DNA from: Ancrocorticia sp047602305
GTDB taxonomy: Bacteria > Actinomycetota > Actinomycetes > Actinomycetales > Actinomycetaceae
Length of the DNA stretch: 64,000 bases
Direction of reading: 5' to 3'
NCBI GenBank assembly: GCA_047602305.1
Contig: JASGHO010000001.1
Coordinates: forward strand, 2,790,001 to 2,854,000
The stretch's first letter is position 1; every line of letters begins with the position of its first letter. Below the pieces are notes generated by a model that saw only the letters and a list, made by a program, of their open reading frames with translations, was not told the origin of the DNA and did not search any database. Both the position numbers and the translations under genes were made by a program. Below are positions 17,437 through 25,473 of this stretch, piece after piece.

Positions 17437-17521
17437 GGAGGATTCGCCTAGTGGCCTATGGCGCACGCTTGGAAAGCGTGTTGGGTGCAAGCCCTCGGGG
17501 GTTCGAATCCCCCATCCTCCG
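17437..17521 (+). tRNA. tRNA-Ser (anticodon GGA)
   Basis: 85-nt class II tRNA: the acceptor GGAGGAT pairs with ATCCTCC, the anticodon stem CACGC/GCGTG encloses TTGGAAA (anticodon GGA, reads TCC/TCT), a long variable arm follows, and the T arm is GGGGGTTCGAATCCCCC with G as discriminator. CCA is not encoded. A perfect UUCG-loop terminator begins two bases after the tRNA. Confidence 0.97.
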
Positions 17522-17522
17522 C

Positions 17523-17563
17523 AAACGAGAAGGACCCGGTTTCGACCGGGTCCTTCTCGTTTT
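17523..17563 (+). terminator. tRNA-Ser terminator
   Basis: Perfect 18-bp stem (aaacgagaaggacccggt with accgggtccttctcgttt) closed by a TTCG tetraloop and followed by T residues. Confidence 0.92.
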
Positions 17564-17687
17564 AGTGACATTGGGTTCGAACCCCGGGAGGGCCGAACCA
17601 GCGGGAGAAACATGGGTGTTTCGATCTGGTTCAGGGCGAGTGCGGGCCAGCGGCCCGATCGAGCAGTGTGGACGCGAAGCGGACACG

Positions 17688-17725
17688 CGAATCCCCCATC
17701 CTTCTCATTTTAGTGAACATTGGGG
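17688..17725. repeat. Decayed partial copy of tRNA-Ser 3' end and flank
   Basis: cgaatcccccatcc (17688-17701) repeats the T-arm/acceptor 3' end of the tRNA (17504-17517), and ttctcattttagtgaacattggg directly after it repeats the post-terminator flank (17552-17574) with small changes. The terminator hairpin core is missing between them. This resembles an old attachment-site duplication or slippage product. No integrase is present nearby. Confidence 0.7.
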
Positions 17726-17770
17726 TTCCTCCCGAGAATCCGGGATATTGGGCAAAGAGGCCACTTCTTC

Positions 17771-17925
17771 ATGGAGAGGTCACACCATACAGCCGTTACC
17801 TCTCACAAAAAGTGTGGCCTCTCCGATGATGCAGTCCGGGAAGGCAGCGGGCCGGAACAAGAGAATCCACGGTTCCCGCGATAAACCACACTTACACCCA
17901 TGCCGTAACCGTGGTTTATCGCCGA
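17771..17925. repeat. Two adjacent palindromic elements downstream of tRNA-Ser
   Basis: Hairpin 1 (about 17775-17823): gagaggtcacac pairs with gtgtggcctctc around a ~25-base loop, one mismatch. Hairpin 2 (about 17880-17922): gcgataaaccac pairs perfectly with gtggtttatcgc around a ~19-base loop. Both loops contain a ccgt(t/a)acc core. The stems are not followed by T-runs, so they look like dispersed repeats more than terminators. Confidence 0.7.
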
Positions 17926-17985
17926 AAGTGTGGGCTCTCCGAACCGAAGAACATGACGGAAGCGTATCCGAGGGTGTCACGCTCA

Positions 17986-18192
17986 TCAGCGCCCGCTCCC
18001 GAACCGCTCCTGCAGGAACTGCCACAGTAACATCGGCCATAGGGGAGACCGCAGTGCATAGTATTTGCCCAGTTCCGCCTGCTCTTTGTCCTTGTCGGCG
18101 AGTGACTTGAAGAAGAAGTAGAGGATTCCGAAGCCAAAGACCAGAAGGGTCACGAACAGGTAGAGGGCCAGAATGAAGGTCAGGGCGCGCAT
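17986..18192 (-). CDS. Small single-pass membrane protein, unknown
   Basis: 68 residues. An N-terminal hydrophobic segment (ALTFILALYLFVTLLVFGFGILYFFF) is followed by a charged stretch (KSLADKDKEQAELGKYY) and a Trp-containing end. The ATG is preceded on the minus strand by CGGAGCAACC, a good ribosome binding site. No family recognised. Its position in otherwise non-coding DNA keeps confidence moderate. Confidence 0.5.
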   Translation of the reverse strand: MRALTFILALYLFVTLLVFGFGILYFFFKSLADKDKEQAELGKYYALRSPLWPMLLWQFLQERFGSGR

Positions 18193-18199
18193 GGTTGCT

Positions 18200-18683
18200 C
18201 CGTACTAGCTCGGGGCTCCATTTGGTGTTGGGCGCAGCGCCTCCACCTTGAGCTCCAATGGTTGTGTTTCCTGTCGTCAGTCTACGTCCTTCAAAGTAGA
18301 CACTTTCTTGCTCTCCGGGCTGCTGTACTTTCTGCCCGCTTTTGCGTAGCCAGGAAAGTTCTCTCACATGTGGCTGATAGTAAGGAGTTCATAAGGCTCC
18401 TTGAGTTGAGAGGCCATGAGACAGCCCCTTCTGTCCAGTTCGCGCCCTATTCATATTCCAACAGAAGAATCGCCTCATAGCGTCCCGAATCCGACTTAGG
18501 ATCGAAGGAATGTGAGATTACGCCAGTAGGTCATGCCGAGCATAGGTCATACTCGGGAGGCGTTGACCTGGTGGTGGAATCTCTTGGGCGTCCGTCCCGG
18601 TACCGCTGCGTGCCACGAGGTCGACGCTGTGACATTGGGCGCAGATGCGCCCAAGTTGAGAGGTCGAGGCAAAGGTAGCAGCC
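18200..18683. other. Intergenic stretch without clear features
   Basis: About 480 bases between the small membrane protein and the acyl-CoA ligase. A 72-residue plus-strand frame (18262-18480) has no recognisable domain and no good ribosome binding site. I see no RNA gene or strong repeat. Confidence 0.5.
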
Positions 18684-20435
18684 GTGGGTCGCATGAGTTT
18701 TACGAGCATATCCGAGCAGTCGCACGCTCACTACGAGCCGGGTGTGCCCTACGAGGTTTCGTGTCCACAGGGATCGGTGTTTGAACTTCTGGAGCATTCC
18801 GCACAAACCTACCCGGACGCCGTCGCTATTGACTATTTTGGTGCCGAATGGACGTACCAGAGGTTCTTTGATGAGGCACGCAAGGGGGCGCAGGTACTCA
18901 CTGATCTGGGAATCGCCAAGGACGACGTCGTCTCCTTCGCCCTGCCCAACTGCCCGCAGCACCTCATCGCTTTCTACGCGGCCATGTACATCGGCGCTAC
19001 GGTGGCCGAACTCAACCCGCTCGCGCCCGCTACCCAAGTCCGCGAGCAGATCGCGCGCCATGGCGGGACCTGGTGCGTGGCGTGGGAGAAATCTGTGGGG
19101 ACGCTCGTCTCAGCTGGTGTGGATCCTGCCCATATCCTCACCGTGGATATCACCGCGCCCATGCCGCGCAGCCTGCGTCTCAAACTACGACTGCCGGTGG
19201 CCGAAGCCCGCAAACAACGTCAAGCAATGCGAGCCCCGGTGCCGCGCCGCTCGCTCTCCTGGGATGGGCTCCTCAAGCGCGCCGGGCTACTCACCGGGCC
19301 GGTCAGTAAAACCGGTGGCGGCGACGTCGCCGTCGTTCTTCACTCCTCCGGAACCAACGGGGTGCCCAAATCCGTTCCGATCACGCACGCGAACTTGCGC
19401 GCGAACGTCAATCAGAACCTCTTCTGGGTCCCCGGATTGGACCGCGGCGCCGAGACGTTCTTCTCGCTACTTCCGTACTTCCACGCTTTCGGGATGTGCT
19501 TCCAGGTGTGCTCGTCGGTGGCGATTGGGGCGTGCCAAGTCGTGCTGCCCACGTTCAGCCCGGCACTCGCGCTGGAGGCCCACCGGCGCCGCAACGTCAC
19601 CTTCTTCCTCGGCGTTCCGCCGATGTTCGACCGGATCTCCAAGTACGCGGTCGAACACGAGATTGATATTTCCTCTATAGAATTCGCCGTCAGCGGCGGC
19701 ATGTCCCTCTCCCGCGAGATCGCGCAGCGCTGGGAGGAGAGCACCGGGAATTACATCATCGAGGGCTACGGGATGTCCGAAACCTCGCCCACGCTCTGCG
19801 GCTCTCCGCTCTCCGCCGAGCGCCGCCCCGGCTGCCTGGGCCTCGTCTTCCCGAGCACCAACATGCGCCTTGTGGATCAGAACGACCCCTCCGTTGACGT
19901 ACCCGACGGCGAACCCGGCGAGATTCTCGTCAAGGGCCCGCAAGTATTCACCGGATACCTCAATGATCCAGAAGAGACCGCGAAGGCTTTCGTGGACGGC
20001 TGGTTCCGCACCGGGGATATTGGGAGGAACGACGACGGCTTCATCTACCTTGTCGACCGCTCCAAGGACCTCATCATCACCTCCGGATTCAACGTCTTCC
20101 CCTCGCACGTGGAAGAAGCGATCCGGAAGCTGACGAACGTGGATGACGTGGTGGTTGTGGGCGTTCCGGATGGAGCGGCCGGGGAGCGGGTCGCGGCCGT
20201 GGTGGTGGCACCGTGGAAGAAACCGGACCTCGCGCGCTTGCGAGCCACCCTCGAAAAGGAACTGCCGCACTACGCGCTACCGCGGGAGCTGCACGTGGTG
20301 GAGTCCATCCCGCGCAGTCTCATCGGCAAGGTGGAACGGCGCGAGGTGCGCGACCGGCTCATCGCCGCTGGACTCACGAAGAAGGTGACGGATTGGCGGG
20401 TGGATGGCTCGTTCCTGGAAGAATCGCGGCCCTAG
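18684..20435 (+). CDS. Long-chain acyl-CoA ligase-like AMP-binding enzyme
   Basis: 583-residue adenylate-forming enzyme that would activate a carboxylic (probably fatty) acid to its acyl-AMP and then CoA thioester. Signatures: VVLHSSGTNGVPKSVPITHANL (the P-loop-like A3 motif near residue 215), EGYGMSETSP (A5), GWFRTGDIGRNDDGFIYLVDRSKDLIITSGFNVFP (A7-A8), and PRSLIGKVERREVRD with the A10 lysine. GTG 18684 and ATG 18693 are both possible; AAAGG sits at the right distance for the GTG. It stands alone, so the substrate cannot be deduced. Confidence 0.9.
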   Translation: MGRMSFTSISEQSHAHYEPGVPYEVSCPQGSVFELLEHSAQTYPDAVAIDYFGAEWTYQRFFDEARKGAQVLTDLGIAKDDVVSFALPNCPQHLIAFYAAMYIGATVAELNPLAPATQVREQIARHGGTWCVAWEKSVGTLVSAGVDPAHILTVDITAPMPRSLRLKLRLPVAEARKQRQAMRAPVPRRSLSWDGLLKRAGLLTGPVSKTGGGDVAVVLHSSGTNGVPKSVPITHANLRANVNQNLFWVPGLDRGAETFFSLLPYFHAFGMCFQVCSSVAIGACQVVLPTFSPALALEAHRRRNVTFFLGVPPMFDRISKYAVEHEIDISSIEFAVSGGMSLSREIAQRWEESTGNYIIEGYGMSETSPTLCGSPLSAERRPGCLGLVFPSTNMRLVDQNDPSVDVPDGEPGEILVKGPQVFTGYLNDPEETAKAFVDGWFRTGDIGRNDDGFIYLVDRSKDLIITSGFNVFPSHVEEAIRKLTNVDDVVVVGVPDGAAGERVAAVVVAPWKKPDLARLRATLEKELPHYALPRELHVVESIPRSLIGKVERREVRDRLIAAGLTKKVTDWRVDGSFLEESRP

Positions 20436-20511
20436 AGATTCCGCCGATAGACAAGATTCCGTGACAACCGTAGCGGGCCACGGCCTATCAGTGGGATCTC
20501 CTAGATCCCAC
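20434..20511. repeat. Dispersed palindromic repeat, family C, copy 1 (loop-expanded)
   Basis: agagattccgccgatag (20434) and ggccacggcctatcagtggg (from 20476) are the two halves of the palindrome found intact at 60051-60092, here separated by an extra ~25 bases. An internal palindrome gtgggatctcctagatcccac (20491-20511) covers the stop codon of the minus-strand nei gene and joins the convergent acyl-CoA ligase and nei ends, so a terminator role is likely. Confidence 0.7.
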
Positions 20512-21310
20512 CCTGGCAGGTGGGGCACCAGAAGAGATTTCGGCCCCCGACCACCCGGGTGAGTACTTCTGATCCGCACACCCAGCATGGCATGCCGTGA
20601 CGCCGATAGACGTAGACCTCGCCGCCGTGGTCATCCACGCGCGGCGGGCGGCCCATGGCTTCGGGTTCGTGTTCGGGCCGGACGGTGTCGATGCGCCCGC
20701 GCTCGCGCCCGAGTTCCATGAGGCTCACCATGTCTTCCCAGATCTCGTGGGCCTGCTCGGTGCCGAGGGAGCGGCCCGGCATGCTGGGATCGATGCCCAA
20801 CCGGAAGAGCACTTCGGCCCGGTAAATATTGCCGGTACCAGCGATAACGGACTGGTCCATGAGCAGGGTGCCGATGGGTGCCCGCGAGCGAAGTACGCGG
20901 TCGATGAAGCGCTGCGGGTCGGCGTCGGCGCGCAGCGGGTCCGGTCCGAGGCGGTCAAGGATTTTCTGGACTTCGGGCGGGTTGAGCAGCGCGCACGCGG
21001 CTGGCCCGCGCAAGTCCGCGGTGTGCTCGCCGTTGCTCAGGCGCCACCGTACCTGCCCAACGACCGGAGGCACTCCGTCCGAGAATCGCAACGTGCCATA
21101 GATTCCCAGATGGATATGCACTTGCTCCGCAGTGGAAGCGAACGAGATGAAAAGGTGCTTTCCCCAGGTTTCGGCGCCGCTGAGCACGTCACCGTTGAGG
21201 AGATCAGCACCGGTGAAGCGGCCCTGGGGGCTGGAGGATTCCACCTCATTCCCGGCGAAATTCTCGGTGACGGCATGGGCCAGTCGATGGAGCACGTGAC
21301 CTTCCGGCAT
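20501..21310 (-). CDS. Endonuclease VIII/Fpg-family DNA glycosylase (Nei1-like)
   Basis: 269 residues from ATG 21310. The mature start PEGHVLHRL supplies the catalytic N-terminal proline and Glu-3; TWGKHLF carries the beta-clamp lysine; MDQSVIAGTGNIYRAEVLFRLGIDP is the helix-two-turn-helix, and CWVCGSEV...FWCPTCQ is the C-terminal four-cysteine zinc finger. The enzyme removes oxidised bases and cleaves the strand. The MPEGH start is the type seen in mycobacterial Nei1. The open frame continues upstream to 21601 through repeat DNA, but the catalytic Pro must follow the initiator Met, so the start is firm. Confidence 0.93.
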   Translation of the reverse strand: MPEGHVLHRLAHAVTENFAGNEVESSSPQGRFTGADLLNGDVLSGAETWGKHLFISFASTAEQVHIHLGIYGTLRFSDGVPPVVGQVRWRLSNGEHTADLRGPAACALLNPPEVQKILDRLGPDPLRADADPQRFIDRVLRSRAPIGTLLMDQSVIAGTGNIYRAEVLFRLGIDPSMPGRSLGTEQAHEIWEDMVSLMELGRERGRIDTVRPEHEPEAMGRPPRVDDHGGEVYVYRRHGMPCWVCGSEVLTRVVGGRNLFWCPTCQGGI

Positions 21311-21462
21311 GGCGACCTTTCGTGACTGTCGGCGACACAACGGAACAATTCTAGTCTCCGGTGACGCCTCGTCAGCGCCGGTCTCGCCAAGGTCGGTGGT
21401 CTCGCCACGCTCGCGTCCCCGTGTCGCTCTGCGGTCTGTCGCACGGAGGATCGCCTGCTCAC

Positions 21463-21522
21463 GGACTCCTGCTCGCGAGGCCAGCTGCTCGCGGACTCCT
21501 GCTCGCGAGGCCAGCTGCTCGC
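21463..21522. repeat. 30-bp perfect tandem repeat (two units)
   Basis: The unit beginning ggactcctgctcgcgaggcc occurs twice back to back (21463-21492, 21493-21522). A looser repeat (ctcgcgtccccg, then tcgc...cgcac) flanks it at about 21411 and 21536. The 330-base gap between the nei start and the FKBP gene otherwise shows no gene. Confidence 0.9.
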
Positions 21523-21639
21523 AGTGTCGCACACTCGCGTCCCCGCGTCGCGCTGCTATCGCACCACCGCCACTCCCAGTTCCTCCGAACTTTCCGCTCA
21601 CATTTACAGGGAAGTTCCAAACTATGGGTTTAGGGTGGA

Positions 21640-22602
21640 GTGGTGAAGAAACCTAGTTCCAAAATTCTTGCTGCGCTGCTGTGCGGCGCGCTTTCCTTCT
21701 CCCTCGTGGCTTGCTCCAACGACGATTCTGATTCGGCGTCTTCCTCCTCCAGTGCATCGGCGCAGGCTGGCGAGGCAGGGTCCACCGAAGCGCCAACGGT
21801 TGACCGTGATCCTGCCGGCGAGCTGCCGGAAGTTACGTTCGCGGATGGCAAGCCCACGATGAAGAGCATCAGTGCTGATCCGCCCACGTCGATCTCCGTC
21901 AAGACGCTCAAGGCTGGCGACGGCGAGGCCGTCCAGCCCGGCGGTTACGTCACCGTCAATTACGCCGGATTCCTGTGGAAGGACGGCACCCAGTTCGATT
22001 CTTCCTTCGATCGTGGTCAGTCCACCACGTTCTCCCTCAACCAGGTTGTTGACGGGTGGAAGTACGGACTGGAGGGCACCAAGGTAGGCGACCAGGTCCT
22101 CGTCGTCGTCCCGCCGGAGTTTGGCTACGGTGATACCGATCAGGGTGAGATTCCCGGCGGTTCCACGTTGGTGTTCGTCGTCGATATTCTTGGCGTGGTG
22201 AACCCGTCAACGGAGGCGCTCTCCTCGGCCACGGCCACCGGCGCGGAATTGCCCGCGGGTCTGGAGATCGCGGGTGAGATCGGTCAGGAACCGACGATCA
22301 CTTACGCAGAGGGCGCGGAAGCTCCTGCGGAGGCGCAGGTAGTCGTGCTGGCGGAGGGAACCGGTGCTGCCATCACGGAAACCGATACCCTGATGTACTT
22401 GGCGGTCAGCGGCTACTGGGGCCAGGAGACGAGCTCGGCGTGGCCGGATTCCTTCCAGCAGATCGGCCAGGGCGGCGGCGCCGAGATGGTCGGCAAGACG
22501 GTCGGCTCCCGGGTTCTGCTCACCTATCCGAAGGACGAGGCGACCGGTGCGGAAGCCCAGGTTCTCGTCGTCGATATCGTGGCTGCGATCCCCGCCGCCT
22601 AA
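21640..22602 (+). CDS. FKBP-type peptidyl-prolyl isomerase lipoprotein (two FKBP-like domains)
   Basis: 320 residues. Signal peptide with lipobox (LSFSLVACS, lipidated Cys near residue 25) and a Ser-rich linker place it on the outer face of the membrane. The first FKBP domain (about 85-185) has GGYVTVNYAGFLWKDGTQFDSS, VVDGWKYGLEGTKVGDQVLVVVPPEFGYG and IPGGSTLVFVVDIL. A second, weaker FKBP-like unit (about 205-318) keeps GKTVGSRVLLTYPKDEATG. Probably folds secreted proteins. Tandem GTG codons at 21640 and 21643 are both possible starts after a GGTGGAG site. Confidence 0.9.
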   Translation: MVKKPSSKILAALLCGALSFSLVACSNDDSDSASSSSSASAQAGEAGSTEAPTVDRDPAGELPEVTFADGKPTMKSISADPPTSISVKTLKAGDGEAVQPGGYVTVNYAGFLWKDGTQFDSSFDRGQSTTFSLNQVVDGWKYGLEGTKVGDQVLVVVPPEFGYGDTDQGEIPGGSTLVFVVDILGVVNPSTEALSSATATGAELPAGLEIAGEIGQEPTITYAEGAEAPAEAQVVVLAEGTGAAITETDTLMYLAVSGYWGQETSSAWPDSFQQIGQGGGAEMVGKTVGSRVLLTYPKDEATGAEAQVLVVDIVAAIPAA

Positions 22603-22657
22603 TTTGATGTGCTCGCGCCACTTTCCCGGCGCAATAGCACATGCATCCGCACATAGC

Positions 22658-22694
22658 ACGGTGCCCCTCTTCCGCCATGGAGGAGGGGCACCGT
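22658..22694 (+). terminator. Hairpin terminator after FKBP gene
   Basis: acggtgcccctct...aggaggggcaccgt forms a GC-rich stem of about 14 bp with one mismatch. It lies 60 bases behind the FKBP stop. Confidence 0.75.
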
Positions 22695-22760
22695 CGGCTG
22701 CGGTGACACTGGCTCTCACGTAGGCTGTCGAGTGTGGATCTCACGGAAGGATCAGATGAA

Positions 22761-24350
22761 ATGAAGTCTGACATGTCAATGAATGATCACTCTGATGTTG
22801 CTGATGGGGCGCCTGCTGGCGGGGTTGCGTTGTCTGCTGGCGGGGCGACGGCGGCCTGCCTCAACGAGGCGACAGCGTCACCTACTGACGGGGCTGCGTC
22901 GTCGTCCCAACCCCACCCAACTACGCTTCCCGAAGGATTTCTCTGGGGCGGCGCGGTTGCGGCGCATCAGCTGGAAGGTGGTTGGAATGCGGGAGGGAAG
23001 GGGCCGAGCGTTGTCGATGTGATGACGGCGGGTGCTCACGGTGTGCCGCGGCGCCTCACGGAGAGAGTCGAGCCGGGCGAGTTCTATCCGAACCACGAGG
23101 CGATCGACTTCTACCATCGATATCGCGAGGACATCGCGCTGTTTGCCGAGATGGGCCTCAAGTGCTTCCGCACCTCGATCCAGTGGACCCGAATCTTCCC
23201 CCGGGGCGACGAGGAGCAGCCGAACGAGGAGGGTGTGAAGTTCTACGACGACCTCTTCGATGAGCTCCTCAAGTACGGCATCGAGCCCGTCATCACCCTG
23301 TCCCATTTCGAGGTCCCGCTGCATCTGGCCACCGAGTACGGCGGCTTCCGCAACCGCAAGGTGGTGGAGTTCTTCGCCCGCTTTGCCCGCGTGTGTTTCG
23401 AGCGTTACCACACCAAGGTCAAGTATTGGATGACCTTCAACGAGATCAACAACCAGATGGACACCAACAATTGGCTGTTCCTCTGGACCAACTCGGGGGT
23501 GCTGTTGGAGCCCGAGGACAACCCCCGTGAAGTGCTCTTCAAGGTGGCCCATCACCAGCTGCTGGCGAGCGCGCTCGCGGTGAAGATCGGGCATGAGATT
23601 GATCCGGATGCGAAGGTCGGCTGCATGATCTCGCACGTGCCGATCTACCCCTACTCGTGCAACCCTGATGACATCATGGCTGCTCAGATCGCCAACCGTG
23701 AGCGTTTCCTCTTCCCCGATGTTCATGTGCGAGGACACTACCCCGCCTATGCGCGCCACGAGTTCGAATCGAATGGTTATGACATCGGCTGGCAGGAGGG
23801 CGACGACGAGATCCTCGCAAGCGGCTGCGTGGACTACATCGGTTTCAGCTACTACATGTCCACTGTGGTGAAGTCGGACGCCCATTCCGAAGGGCAGCGG
23901 ACCGATGGTGGACTCCCGAATTCGGTCCCGAATCCTTACATTGGGGTCAGCGACTGGGGATGGCCGATTGACCCGGTGGGTCTGCGCTACACCCTCGCCA
24001 CGCTCCAGGAGCGTTACGAGTTGCCATTGTTCATCGTGGAGAACGGTTTCGGTGCGGTGGATACCATCAATCCGGACGGTTCGATAGACGATGACGAGCG
24101 CATCGACTACCTCCGCCGCCACATAGAGCAGGTCAAGCTCGCCGTTGTGGAGGACGGCGTTGAACTTATCGGCTACACGCCGTGGGGCATCATCGACGTG
24201 GTGTCCTTCGGTACCGGCGAGATGAAGAAACGCTACGGAATGATCTATGTGGATCGCGACAACGAGGGCAACGGGAGCATGGAACGTTCCAAGAAGAAGT
24301 CCTTCGAGTGGTATGCGGAAGTTATTCGCTCGGGTGGGGCTGTTCTTTAA
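22761..24350 (+). CDS. GH1 glycosidase, probably 6-phospho-beta-glucosidase
   Basis: 529 residues from ATG 22761 (GGAAGGA upstream; GTG 22734 is an in-frame alternative). After a 50-residue Ala/Gly-rich N-terminal extension with repeat character, the GH1 barrel starts at LPEGFLWGGAVAAHQLEGGW. TFNEINNQ holds the acid/base Glu (about 228) and FIVENGFGAVD the nucleophile (about 427). NEINNQ and the C-terminal MKKRYGMIYVDRDNEGNGSMERSKKKSFEWY are the patterns of phospho-beta-glucosidases of the BglA/AscB kind, where Lys and Tyr bind the sugar phosphate. No PTS gene lies beside it, so its phosphorylated substrate would come from elsewhere. Confidence 0.88.
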   Translation: MKSDMSMNDHSDVADGAPAGGVALSAGGATAACLNEATASPTDGAASSSQPHPTTLPEGFLWGGAVAAHQLEGGWNAGGKGPSVVDVMTAGAHGVPRRLTERVEPGEFYPNHEAIDFYHRYREDIALFAEMGLKCFRTSIQWTRIFPRGDEEQPNEEGVKFYDDLFDELLKYGIEPVITLSHFEVPLHLATEYGGFRNRKVVEFFARFARVCFERYHTKVKYWMTFNEINNQMDTNNWLFLWTNSGVLLEPEDNPREVLFKVAHHQLLASALAVKIGHEIDPDAKVGCMISHVPIYPYSCNPDDIMAAQIANRERFLFPDVHVRGHYPAYARHEFESNGYDIGWQEGDDEILASGCVDYIGFSYYMSTVVKSDAHSEGQRTDGGLPNSVPNPYIGVSDWGWPIDPVGLRYTLATLQERYELPLFIVENGFGAVDTINPDGSIDDDERIDYLRRHIEQVKLAVVEDGVELIGYTPWGIIDVVSFGTGEMKKRYGMIYVDRDNEGNGSMERSKKKSFEWYAEVIRSGGAVL

Positions 24351-24461
24351 GGCGGCTGTGCTTCAACGGGATGTTTTCCAGGGCTGCTGTTTTCTCGGGG
24401 CGGTTTTTCTTTAAGGCTGCTGGTCTCTAGGGCTGCTGGTCTTTGGTGCGGGGCTTGCAGA

Positions 24462-24483
24462 TTCTTAAGTTCTTCTTAAGTTC
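24462..24483 (+). promoter_or_regulatory. Two perfect 11-bp direct repeats upstream of gtrA-like gene
   Basis: ttcttaagttc occurs twice head to tail with no gap. Direct repeats at 11-bp period are the usual binding pattern of OmpR/PhoB-family response regulators. The gene start is 40 bases downstream, so the site would overlap or sit just upstream of the promoter. Regulator identity is not known. Confidence 0.55.
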
Positions 24484-24523
24484 GCCTCATGGCTCGCTAG
24501 GGTTGCGTCCCTAGAGTCGGGGT

Positions 24524-25120
24524 ATGGAAGCAACAACCACTATTCGAACGGCGTCTGTTACTACGGGGCGGGCGCCGTTCGTCGCCGCCACGACGAGCGG
24601 GCGCTCGCTCGTTGTGCCGCGGCTGCGGGTGCCGGGTTTCCGGGTTTTCGGGAGTGGGCAGCTGTCCGGGAGCGATGAGCCGTCCGGGAGTGACCGACTG
24701 AGGTTCCGTCCGAGGAACTGGCGAGACTTTATCGGGAGCGAGCGGCTGCGCGCGCTGGTGCCGTGGTTGAAGTTTGTGGCATCCGGAATGTCCACCTGGG
24801 TGCTCGAAATGGTGTTGTTCCTGGCGCTGCAGAACGTCATTGGGCTGGTGCCGGCGGTGGTTGTGGCGCGCACACTGGCGAGCGTGGTCAACTTCCTCAT
24901 CAACAAGTTTGTGGTGTTTGGCAGCGTGTCGCGTGAAGAATTGCGGCGCCAGGCGATGGGGTACGCGACGGTGGCCGGAGGCCTCATGATCGTTAATGCG
25001 CTGGGCGTGCAGGCGTTGGTGGGGCTGGGCCTGCCGTCGTGGCTGGCGAAGACGATCATGGACGCGAGTGCTTCAATCATCAACTTCACTTCGCAGAGGC
25101 TGGTTATCTTCTCGAAGTAA
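24524..25120 (+). CDS. GtrA-like small membrane protein
   Basis: 198 residues. The first 80 are hydrophilic with short Gly/Ser repeats (SGQLSGSDEPSGSDRL). The rest is a GtrA domain with four membrane segments: LKFVASGMSTWVLEMVLFLAL, VPAVVVARTLASVVNFLINKFVVFGS, YATVAGGLMIVNALGVQAL and a last one ending in INFTSQRLVIFSK. GtrA proteins are thought to flip or transfer polyprenyl-linked sugars to the cell surface. Its domain closely resembles the C-terminal part of the GT2-GtrA fusion at 26580-27779, suggesting duplication. Confidence 0.85.
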   Translation: MEATTTIRTASVTTGRAPFVAATTSGRSLVVPRLRVPGFRVFGSGQLSGSDEPSGSDRLRFRPRNWRDFIGSERLRALVPWLKFVASGMSTWVLEMVLFLALQNVIGLVPAVVVARTLASVVNFLINKFVVFGSVSREELRRQAMGYATVAGGLMIVNALGVQALVGLGLPSWLAKTIMDASASIINFTSQRLVIFSK

Positions 25121-25187
25121 TGAGGGTGCTTCTCATGCGCTACTGAGCAAATATGTAGTCTGCCGCTACCGCGTGGCGTAGTGCGCC

Positions 25188-25262
25188 AAAATGTATCTCC
25201 GAAATCCCGGTACCCGTGTACCTATGCCACATGAGGTGCGGGATTTCGGAGATACATTTTTT
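25188..25262. repeat. Dispersed palindromic repeat, family A, copy 2
   Basis: Perfect long stem: aaaatgtatctccgaaatcccg pairs with cgggatttcggagatacatttt (22 bp), loop with cgtgtacctatgccacat. Same architecture and loop motif as 5227-5298. The T-run after the stem could also end transcription of the gtrA-like gene. Confidence 0.9.
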
Positions 25263-25473
25263 GGGATCTGACTTTGAGCCCCACTTCCGGGTCTACAAGA
25301 CCAGCCTTCACTCGCCTTGCCTCCCGCAGCTCCCAAGGAACTCTCTGGAGCCTCACGGATTATCTCTTCAGCGGCTGGCCTTTTCACCGCTCCCAGAGAA
25401 CTCCCGGCAAACAAATAAGTTCGTCATAGTTCCTGCCAATGCTCGGCACAAGGTGGCTTCATAACGTCGGGGT

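Noticed and set aside
18262..18480. 72-residue plus-strand frame
   Set aside because: No ribosome binding site, no recognisable pattern, irregular composition.
21311..21601. N-terminal extension of the Nei glycosylase
   Set aside because: The catalytic proline must be residue 2, so translation starts at 21310; the upstream frame runs through tandem repeat DNA.
22878..24122. 414-residue minus-strand frame
   Set aside because: Antisense to the GH1 enzyme; no recognisable domain, composition typical of a shadow frame.
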